This document shows positions 1-5,087 of a DNA stretch of 11,999 bases, in pieces (position 1 is the first letter of the stretch; every line of letters starts with the position of its first letter). The notes beneath the pieces are model-generated. The model saw nothing but the letters and a program-made list of their open reading frames with translations, was not told where the DNA came from and did no database searches. Location of the stretch: contig RFTO01000021.1 in the NCBI GenBank assembly GCA_009923375.1, forward strand, positions 1 to 11,999, in the 5' to 3' direction. Both the position numbers and the translations under genes were made by a program. The DNA is from Actinomycetota bacterium. GTDB taxonomy: Bacteria; Actinomycetota; Actinomycetes; S36-B12; UBA5976.

Positions 1-246
1 GAGCTGCAGTTCGACCGCCCGTTCCTGCTGGCGATGGCGAATGCGGGTCCGAACACCAACGGCTCCCAGTTCTTCATCACGGTCGCCCCGACCACCTGGC
101 TCAACCGCAAGCACTCCATCTTCGGCGAGGTTGCCGACCAGGCGAGCCGCGACGTGGTGACCGCTATCGGCACGACGCCAACGGGCCCGATGGACCGACC
201 ACTTGAGCCGGTCATCATCAACAGCGTCGATATCGCACAGGTCTGA
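1..246 (+). CDS. ppiA: Peptidyl-prolyl cis-trans isomerase, cyclophilin type (3' end)
   Basis: The 5' part lies outside the window; 81 codons remain, read in frame from base 1 to TGA at 244-246. Cyclophilins catalyse cis-trans isomerisation of X-Pro bonds and assist folding. The visible part has the family signature MANAGPNTNGSQFFIT followed by WLNRKHSIFGEV, whose Trp is the residue that confers cyclosporin binding in sensitive cyclophilins. Gln and Phe of the SQFF motif line the active site. No membrane segment is visible in this C-terminal part. Whether the protein has an N-terminal signal or anchor cannot be judged. It lies 11 bp upstream of a rhomboid protease gene on the same strand, so the two are probably cotranscribed. 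The position next to crgA and the pknB cluster matches ppiA of mycobacteria. The family assignment is secure; the symbol rests on synteny. Confidence 0.92.
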   Translation, partial: ELQFDRPFLLAMANAGPNTNGSQFFITVAPTTWLNRKHSIFGEVADQASRDVVTAIGTTPTGPMDRPLEPVIINSVDIAQV

Positions 247-257
247 TTTCCCGCCCG

Positions 258-923
258 ATGTTGCGTTACAACAACTGGCTGCGCCAGCAGCCCAGCGGCT
301 CGATAACGCAGACGCTTATCGGCGTCAACGTCGGGGTTTACTTGCTGCAGTGGTTCTCCCCGCAGTTGGATCTGTTAAGTCGCTTTGCCCTACAACCGCA
401 GACAATCGCGGAGCAGAACGAGTGGTGGCGACTGATCACCTCCGCTTTCCTGCACGCCGGGCTCACCCACATCGCGTTTAACATGTTCGCGCTGTGGCAA
501 ATCGGCAGCGCTCTGGAGAAGATGGTCGGCCCATCTCGTTATCTGACTCTCTACCTGGTGTCAGCGCTCGGCGGCAGCATCGCTTCTTACTCGCTGTCGT
601 ATGCGTTCGGCTACAGCGTGGGCGCATCGGGAGCCATCTTCGGCTTACTTACCGCGTACATCATCGTGGGCAGTTCTATGCGGCTGAATGTGTCGTCGGC
701 TGTGATGTGGTTGGTGATCAACGTCGCGATCAGCTTCACCGGCAATATTGATAAGTGGGCGCACTTCGGCGGCGGCGCTGTCGGCGCATTACTTGCCTGG
801 TTGTTTGTTGAGCGGCGGCGCAGGGGTGCGAAATTCGATTCGGTGTATTACGCAGTGGTGACTGCGATCGGCGGTTTGCTCGTACTCGCCTTCATGCTAC
901 GTACGCAAGCATTGATGTCTTAA
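258..923 (+). CDS. Rhomboid family intramembrane serine protease
   Basis: A 221-aa polytopic membrane protein that should cleave transmembrane substrates within the bilayer. Catalytic features are all visible: the WWRLITSAFLHAGLTH segment with an HxxxN motif (H71, N75), the serine in GASGAIFGL (S124), and the catalytic histidine in WAHFGGG (H169). The pattern of about six hydrophobic segments fits the bacterial rhomboid core, with an added C-terminal segment (about 197-214) after a basic stretch RRRRG. The ATG at 258 has no clear Shine-Dalgarno. It lies 11 bp after the ppiA stop, so translational coupling is likely. Rhomboid genes are a common neighbour of ppiA and crgA in actinobacteria. The substrate is unknown. 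Nearby membrane proteins such as the sortase or DUF881 protein are possible candidates, but nothing in the sequence shows this. Confidence 0.92.
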   Translation: MLRYNNWLRQQPSGSITQTLIGVNVGVYLLQWFSPQLDLLSRFALQPQTIAEQNEWWRLITSAFLHAGLTHIAFNMFALWQIGSALEKMVGPSRYLTLYLVSALGGSIASYSLSYAFGYSVGASGAIFGLLTAYIIVGSSMRLNVSSAVMWLVINVAISFTGNIDKWAHFGGGAVGALLAWLFVERRRRGAKFDSVYYAVVTAIGGLLVLAFMLRTQALMS

Positions 924-956
924 GCGCCGTTAGGGCAAGAGTCTGCGAAGTCCTGT

Positions 957-970
957 GAGCCCTCGGGCTC
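957..970. terminator. Short GC-rich hairpin between convergent genes
   Basis: The palindrome GAGCCCTCGGGCTC lies in the 80-bp gap between the convergent rhomboid and crgA genes. It can form a 5-bp stem with a 4-nt loop. No T-run follows on either strand, so it is not a canonical intrinsic terminator. Position is the main argument, and T-poor terminators are often proposed in actinobacteria. Confidence 0.25.
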
Positions 971-1003
971 TGCCCAGCTGCAGGCGTCGTGCGCTCGGGA
1001 GTG

Positions 1004-1264
1004 TTAGCGCCAGCGCGTCGCGAGGGAGAAGCCGACACCCAAGAAGCCGAAGCCCACGATGACTGACCACAAGTTACCCAGGGTGCGGAACGGCTCGATG
1101 CTCCCACCAAGATAGAACATCACCATCCATGCCAGCCCCACGAGGAAGAACCCGACCATGGTCGGCACCAGCCAACTTGGGTTGTCGAGGATCACCGGCT
1201 TGGGCGTCGTCGTCGCGACCGCGGGTGAGGCATCGGTCTTCTTGCGCTTACGCGAGATTGGCAT
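1004..1264 (-). CDS. crgA: Cell division protein CrgA
   Basis: An 86-aa protein with two transmembrane segments. CrgA is a divisome-associated regulator known from Streptomyces and Mycobacterium, where it contacts FtsZ, FtsQ, FtsI and wall-synthesis proteins. The N-terminus MPISRKRKK is the typical basic cytoplasmic start. Two hydrophobic helices follow: one around PTMVGFFLVGLAWMVMFYLG, and one around LWSVIVGFGFLGVGFSLATRW at the very C-terminus, with a short loop between them. I chose the ATG at 1264 because AAAGGAA (complement of 1273-1279) precedes it by 8 nt and because family members begin MPxS. A longer frame to 1333 would run through a perfect hairpin and has no family support. The gene stands alone, convergent with the rhomboid gene and divergent from the DUF881 operon. 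Its leader carries an 11-bp inverted repeat. Confidence 0.93.
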   Translation of the reverse strand: MPISRKRKKTDASPAVATTTPKPVILDNPSWLVPTMVGFFLVGLAWMVMFYLGGSIEPFRTLGNLWSVIVGFGFLGVGFSLATRWR

Positions 1265-1286
1265 GTGGTTGGTTCCTTTCGGGCGT

Positions 1287-1315
1287 GTATCCGAGGGCGT
1301 GTGACCCTCGGATAC
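1287..1315 (-). promoter_or_regulatory. Perfect 11-bp inverted repeat in the crgA leader
   Basis: GTATCCGAGGG (1287-1297) and CCCTCGGATAC (1305-1315) are exact reverse complements separated by 7 nt. The 3' edge on the minus strand is 7 nt from the crgA Shine-Dalgarno. As RNA it would form a strong hairpin directly before the ribosome binding site. As DNA it could be a dyad operator. No T-run follows, so it is not a typical terminator on either strand. The repeat is certain; the function is not. Confidence 0.55.
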
Positions 1316-1344
1316 TGACGATGCTTGTCGCATGTCCTAGGTAA

Positions 1345-1350
1345 AGATTA
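1345..1350 (-). promoter_or_regulatory. Possible crgA -10 element
   Basis: On the minus strand the hexamer TAATCT fits the TAnnnT pattern. It would give a transcript starting near 1337, with a leader of roughly 70 nt that contains the 1287-1315 hairpin. No convincing -35 is seen. The rest of the 1265-1521 gap holds nothing else recognisable apart from the -10 at 1510. Confidence 0.25.
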
Positions 1351-1509
1351 GAGCATCTGCCGCGGAGGCCCCTTCGTTGGGAGTAGCCACCCCAGACACA
1401 GCCGCAGCCTCATGGGGCTTGCGCACGCGGTGACCGTCGCCCCGCCAGCCCCCTTTGCTGAGACCATGGCGAATCCCCCGCATCAACGGTGCCTGTTGAG
1501 CTCAGCGGT

Positions 1510-1515
1510 TACGGT
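1510..1515 (+). promoter_or_regulatory. Possible leaderless -10 for the DUF881 operon
   Basis: TACGGT (TAnnnT) ends 6 nt before the ATG at 1522, the spacing expected if transcription starts at or next to the start codon. No Shine-Dalgarno precedes this ATG. The same arrangement recurs at three other operon starts in the window. No clear -35 is visible. Confidence 0.4.
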
Positions 1516-1521
1516 TGCGCC

Positions 1522-2274
1522 ATGGCATTTCGGGTAAGGGATCGGCTGCGACGCCCAAGCGTTCGCGTCCGCTCTTTGACCACTTTGGTGCTCTTCGCCT
1601 GTGCTGGGTTGCTCTTTACGGCTAGCGCGTTCACCGCACAGGGGACCGACTTGCGCCGTGATGAGGTGGCCAGCATCACCGACTTGGTGCGCGCACGCAC
1701 GTACGAGCTCGCCGTTCTACAAGAACGGGTGCGCACCCAGCAGCAGAAAGTGGATGCGTTAGCCAAAGCGCAGAATGTCCCTGGCTTAGTTCAGGCACGC
1801 GCAGATCTAGCCAAGCTCGCCCCTCGTCAAGGCTTCGCGGCAATGTCTGGGCCGGCGGTGCGAGTTGATTTGAATGACGCACCGGCATCGATGCACAACA
1901 ACCCTGATGTGAACCCCGATGACCTCGTGGTCCACCAGCAGGATGTGCAGGCAGTGGTCAATGCCATGTGGCGCGGTCGTGCACGCGCCATCACCGTGAT
2001 GGGTCAGCGCATCATCGCCACTAGCGCGGTTAAGTGCGTCGGTAACACCTTGTTGTTGCAGGGGCGCGTCTACTCTCCGCCTTACCGGATCGTCGCCGTA
2101 GGCAATACCAAACAGATCACGCGTAGCATTCTTGATGACAGCGATGTGCAGGTGTATCGCGATTACGCCGGTGCCGTCGGCCTTGGCTGGCATGTGCAGG
2201 CACTGAAGAAATACACAGCACCAGCCTTTGGCGCATTGCCAATCCCAGTGCACGCGATACAAGGAACTCGATGA
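1522..2274 (+). CDS. DUF881 family membrane protein
   Basis: A 250-aa protein of the DUF881 family, the counterpart of the DUF881 gene next to crgA in M. tuberculosis. The molecular function is unknown. A basic N-terminus (RVRDRLRRPSVRVR) precedes one transmembrane helix at about 19-38, giving an N-in topology. A likely coiled coil spans about 47-84, rich in E, R and Q (RARTYELAVLQERVRTQQQK). The globular DUF881 domain occupies about 108-239, with the hallmark stretches NPDDLVVHQQDVQAVVNAMW and GQRIIATSAVKCVGNTLLL. This outline resembles an outward-facing coiled-coil wall or division protein. A GTG at 1489 would add 11 residues. I prefer the ATG at 1522 because a TAnnnT hexamer lies 6 nt upstream and neither start has a Shine-Dalgarno. 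Its stop overlaps the sortase start by 4 nt (ATGA), so the two are translationally coupled. Confidence 0.87.
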   Translation: MAFRVRDRLRRPSVRVRSLTTLVLFACAGLLFTASAFTAQGTDLRRDEVASITDLVRARTYELAVLQERVRTQQQKVDALAKAQNVPGLVQARADLAKLAPRQGFAAMSGPAVRVDLNDAPASMHNNPDVNPDDLVVHQQDVQAVVNAMWRGRARAITVMGQRIIATSAVKCVGNTLLLQGRVYSPPYRIVAVGNTKQITRSILDDSDVQVYRDYAGAVGLGWHVQALKKYTAPAFGALPIPVHAIQGTR

Positions 2275-2975
2275 GCTCGCCCAAGAAGATCACCATTCGT
2301 GAGGTTCTCAGTGATGTGCTCCTGACTGCTGCCGCACTTGTGTTGATGTTCGTGGCATGGCAGCAATGGTGGACAAACGTGGAGGCTGACCGCGCGTACG
2401 CCGCGCAGGAGCAGACGCTGATTCATGACTGGGGTGCACCCACCGGCCCAGATGGAATCCCCGGCGCCAGCACTCATCGTGACCATCACAAGCCGGCAGT
2501 AGGTCAGCAGCGCAAGGTGATCCTCGAGGGGCTGATGTACATCCCGCGCCTGCATTCGAATGTGTGGGGAACACCCATCGTTTACGGCACCTCGCTTTAC
2601 GACCTGGCACATGGTGTCGGTCGCTATCAGGGAAGTGCAGGCTTCGGTGGATACGGCAACCTTGCTATCGCCGGTCATCGCACGACACATGGCCGACCCT
2701 TCCGGCACCTCGACTCCCTACATCGCGGCGATGTCGTCGCTATCCGCTCCCAGAACGCCTGGTTCATCTATGCACTGGATCAGTTAAAGATTGTTAAGCC
2801 TGAGGACAGTTGGGTTGCGGCACCGCAGCCATACCCAGGTGCACCGACGAGGATGCTTACGCTGTCAACGTGCAACCCACTGCACTCGGCGAAGCAACGG
2901 CTTATCTGGTGGGGGCACTTCGTGCGGTCGCAAAGTGATGCGAGTACGCCGGTCGAGTTACGGAAGGCGACCTAG
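2271..2975 (+). CDS. Class E sortase
   Basis: A 234-aa membrane-anchored cysteine transpeptidase that should attach surface proteins to the cell wall or join pilin-like subunits. The N-terminal helix at about 15-32 anchors it with the catalytic domain outside. Active-site residues are visible: H136 in AIAGHRTTHGRPF, C201 in LTLSTCNP, and R210 in AKQRLIWWG. The family usually reads TLTTC; here it is TLSTC. The LAGHRTTHG-type histidine motif and spacing match the class E (SrtE-like) group typical of actinobacteria, whose known substrates carry LAxTG-type signals. No substrate gene with a sorting signal is visible in this window. It starts at an ATGA overlap with the DUF881 gene and ends directly against the next gene with no gap, so the three form one operon. 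Confidence 0.93.
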   Translation: MSSPKKITIREVLSDVLLTAAALVLMFVAWQQWWTNVEADRAYAAQEQTLIHDWGAPTGPDGIPGASTHRDHHKPAVGQQRKVILEGLMYIPRLHSNVWGTPIVYGTSLYDLAHGVGRYQGSAGFGGYGNLAIAGHRTTHGRPFRHLDSLHRGDVVAIRSQNAWFIYALDQLKIVKPEDSWVAAPQPYPGAPTRMLTLSTCNPLHSAKQRLIWWGHFVRSQSDASTPVELRKAT

Positions 2976-3125
2976 ATGTATCGCTGGATATTCCGCCGAC
3001 TGCCTGGACCGACCTGGGTGCGTATCGTCAGCCTTGCCATCATCGGTGCGGCTGTTACCTGGGTGCTCTTCGATCAGGTGTTCCCATGGGCAGAGCCGTT
3101 CGTTAATCAGCCGACGTCCCCTTGA
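2976..3125 (+). CDS. 49-aa membrane protein downstream of sortase
   Basis: A short gene that begins at the base after the sortase stop codon and ends at TGA 3123-3125. A good Shine-Dalgarno (GGAAGG, 2962-2967) lies 8 nt before the ATG. The protein starts MYRWIFRRLPGPTWVR, a basic amphipathic head. One transmembrane helix follows (about 17-33), then an aromatic/acidic outer tail with FPWAEPF. I recognise this from memory as a recurrent small actinobacterial protein (MYRW..RxLPGP, then a TM helix, then FPWVEP) found next to DUF881 and sortase genes. No function is known to me. The positive N-terminus predicts N-in, C-out topology. Its tight coupling suggests a small partner or anchor for the sortase or DUF881 protein, but this is inference. 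Confidence 0.82.
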   Translation: MYRWIFRRLPGPTWVRIVSLAIIGAAVTWVLFDQVFPWAEPFVNQPTSP

Positions 3126-3131
3126 TTACCC

Positions 3132-3145
3132 GCATCACCTGATGC
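3132..3145. terminator. Small palindrome between convergent operons
   Basis: GCATCACCTGATGC is a perfect palindrome that can form a 5-bp stem with a 4-nt loop, 6 bp after the stop of the 49-aa gene. No T-run follows on either strand. It may help end the plus-strand operon, but by sequence it is a weak terminator. Confidence 0.22.
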
Positions 3146-3156
3146 TCCCGCGAAGT

Positions 3157-3203
3157 AAAGACAACGGTAAAGGCAAAGACAACGGTAAAGGCAAAGACAA
3201 CGG
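3157..3203. repeat. 18-bp tandem repeat, 2.6 copies
   Basis: The unit AAAGACAACGGTAAAGGC occurs twice exactly (3157-3174, 3175-3192), followed by an 11-base partial copy (3193-3203). It lies between the ends of the two convergent operons, 33 bp beyond the pknB stop. Read on the plus strand it would encode KDNGKG repeats in an open frame from ATG 3142 to TGA 3252. That frame has no ribosome binding site and overlaps the end of pknB. On the pknB transcript the repeat is pyrimidine-rich. Confidence 0.95.
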
Positions 3204-3235
3204 CACTCAGTCGGTTAGCTATGCCAAAGCTGCAC

Positions 3236-4990
3236 TTACGGAGTTGGTGTGACCGAGCCCGTCGGTGTAGCTGAGTCCGATGGTGTTGTTGATGCGCGAC
3301 TCACCACAATATTCACGATTGAGCCGGCAGTACCTGTCATCGTCGAGTCAGGAGTCTGGGAGACAACCACACCTGCGCTACCAGCAAGCAGCAATTGGTA
3401 TTCCACAATCACTTGGAAGCCCGCGTTGCTGAGCAAAGCGCGAGCAACGGATTCTGTCTTGTTGAGCACGTCTGGGATGAGCACCTTGCCGTTGGAGATG
3501 ACGATGTCCACTGGAGTGGATGAATCCACATCCTGTCCCGCCACCGGGTTTTGTGATAGCACCGTCCCGGTTGGTGAGCTGTTGTCCTGATATGTAACCG
3601 CACCTAGCGCCAGACCGACGCGTTCGAGTGCAGCTCGAGCATCATCGATGCTCACATAGTTAGTCAGTGATGGCACGGTGATGGCGCCGCTCCCGCTGCT
3701 GACTACGACATCCACCGTGGTGCCGGAGGCGATGCTGGTGTCTTGGGGGTAGGACTGCTCGATCACAGTGTCCAGCGGGTAGTCCTTGCTGCGTCGGGTT
3801 TCTTGATTACCGAGCTTCAATCCCACGGCCACGAGCTTTGCCTTCGCCTCACCCACGGTAAGTCCGACAAGCATTGGGACATTGACGCGGCTTGATTGTG
3901 TCTTGTTGGCATTGAGAACGAAACTGGCCAGCAGTGCGATGACCGCGACAACCGCGATGAGCCCGACACCGAAGCTCGACCACCCGATGATCTGCTTGCG
4001 CCGACGCGCCTTGGCATCGACCGCACTGGATGCTGCTGCAGCATGACGCATAGCGTCTGTGGCAGTGCTATCGAGAATCGGTAGGGCAGATGTGTGTTCC
4101 ACGGTTGGAATCATCTGTGTTGCTGCAGTGGCCAATGGCGTGCCCGAGAGCACTGCCTGCACATCTTTCGCGAATGCATCGGCGGATTGGTAGCGCTCAT
4201 CGGGGTTCTTCGCCAACGCCTTTGCCAACAATTCGTCTGTGCCAGCAGGAAGAGTTCCATCAAGTTCGGAGGCGGGCACCAATGGCGCGCTCACATGTTG
4301 GTAGGCGATGGACACTGGAGTCTCGCCTGTAAATGGCGGACGTCCAGTGAGGAGTTCATAAAGTAGGCAGCCTGCTGAGTAGAGATCTGAGCGAGCATCC
4401 GCCAGTTCACCTCGCGCTTGTTCGGGGGAGATGTATTGAGCGGTTCCCATCACCTTTGTGCCTTGCGTGACTGTCTTAGCCAGATCTGCAAGCACTCGGG
4501 CGATGCCGAAATCCATGACGCGAACATCACTAGAGCGAGTGAGCATCACGTTTGCAGGTTTGATATCACGATGCACGACGCCGCTGCGGTGTGAGTAATC
4601 CAAAGCGTTCAGAACGCCCAGAGTAATCTCGAATGCCCGCTCGGGCAGAAGCTTGCGGCCGCTGTTGATGAGCTGACGCAGAGTGATGCCGTCGACGTAT
4701 TCCATGACGATGTAGGAACGGGCATCGCCTTCGCCACCGATTGTGTCTTCGCCAGCGTCGTAAACCGAGACGATATTCGGGTGGTTCAGTGACGCAGCAG
4801 CCATTGCCTCGCGGCGAAAACGCTCGTGGAAATTCGGGTCGTGTGCGAGATCGCTGCGCAGAAGTTTGACGGCGACCCGGCGACCCAATGTGGTGTCATG
4901 CGCTTCGAATACTTCAGACATGCCGCCTACCCCAAGAGGCTGGCTCAGCTCGTAACGATTGGCCAGCACGCGTCTTTCTGCGGCGGTCAC
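3236..4990 (-). CDS. pknB: PASTA-domain Ser/Thr protein kinase PknB
   Basis: A 584-aa transmembrane kinase that coordinates wall growth and division. The cytoplasmic Hanks-type kinase domain has the glycine loop GVGGMSEV (20-27), K42 in VAVK, HRDIKPAN (140-147, D142, N147), DFG (160-162) and SPEQA (188-192). The activation loop reads TVTQGTKVMGTAQY. A variable juxtamembrane segment ends in ARRRK, then one TM helix at about 336-359. Outside are three PASTA domains (about 369-431, 437-500, 503-565), which bind muropeptides or lipid II in this family, and a Thr/Pro/Ser tail. Mycobacterial PknB has four PASTA domains. I chose the GTG at 4990 because AAGGGAG lies 5 nt upstream. A TTG at 5014 would add 8 residues but sits in the loop of an inverted repeat. 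It is the last gene of the fhaA-to-pknB operon, 97 bp after pbpA. Confidence 0.95.
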   Translation of the reverse strand: MTAAERRVLANRYELSQPLGVGGMSEVFEAHDTTLGRRVAVKLLRSDLAHDPNFHERFRREAMAAASLNHPNIVSVYDAGEDTIGGEGDARSYIVMEYVDGITLRQLINSGRKLLPERAFEITLGVLNALDYSHRSGVVHRDIKPANVMLTRSSDVRVMDFGIARVLADLAKTVTQGTKVMGTAQYISPEQARGELADARSDLYSAGCLLYELLTGRPPFTGETPVSIAYQHVSAPLVPASELDGTLPAGTDELLAKALAKNPDERYQSADAFAKDVQAVLSGTPLATAATQMIPTVEHTSALPILDSTATDAMRHAAAASSAVDAKARRRKQIIGWSSFGVGLIAVVAVIALLASFVLNANKTQSSRVNVPMLVGLTVGEAKAKLVAVGLKLGNQETRRSKDYPLDTVIEQSYPQDTSIASGTTVDVVVSSGSGAITVPSLTNYVSIDDARAALERVGLALGAVTYQDNSSPTGTVLSQNPVAGQDVDSSTPVDIVISNGKVLIPDVLNKTESVARALLSNAGFQVIVEYQLLLAGSAGVVVSQTPDSTMTGTAGSIVNIVVSRASTTPSDSATPTGSVTPTP

Positions 4991-5002
4991 TTGTTCTCCC
5001 TT

Positions 5003-5020
5003 CACGGCACTCAAGCCGTG
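5003..5020 (-). promoter_or_regulatory. Inverted repeat abutting the pknB ribosome binding site
   Basis: CACGGC (5003-5008) and GCCGTG (5015-5020) form a perfect 6-bp stem with a 6-nt loop. On the pknB mRNA it ends at the base before the Shine-Dalgarno AAGGGAG (complement of 4996-5002). A second perfect 6-bp inverted repeat, AACCAG/CTGGTT, lies at 5042-5059 in the same 97-bp gap. These may modulate pknB translation or mRNA processing between pbpA and pknB. Confidence 0.4.
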
Positions 5021-5087
5021 CTATGTCCAAGCATGTGCGAAAACCAGCCCACACTGGTTGTCACGGGGCTCATTGTGCCTGCTGCGA

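Noticed and set aside
1265..1333. Upstream extension of crgA by 23 residues
   Set aside because: It would translate the perfect hairpin and the ribosome binding site; the ATG at 1264 has a strong Shine-Dalgarno and the family N-terminus.
1400..1489. GTG 1489 as start of the DUF881 gene
   Set aside because: No Shine-Dalgarno and no promoter-like hexamer near it; the ATG at 1522 has a TAnnnT at leaderless spacing. It remains possible.
2163..2708. 181-codon antisense frame across the DUF881 and sortase genes
   Set aside because: It is opposite two genes with clear family motifs and encodes nothing recognisable; long shadow frames are common at this GC content.
3142..3252. 36-codon plus-strand frame with KDNGKG repeats as a gene
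   Set aside because: No ribosome binding site, composition dictated by the tandem repeat, and overlap with the conserved end of pknB. Kept only as a finding.
4991..5014. TTG start for pknB
   Set aside because: TTG is a rare start and lies in the loop of an inverted repeat; the GTG at 4990 has AAGGGAG at 5 nt.
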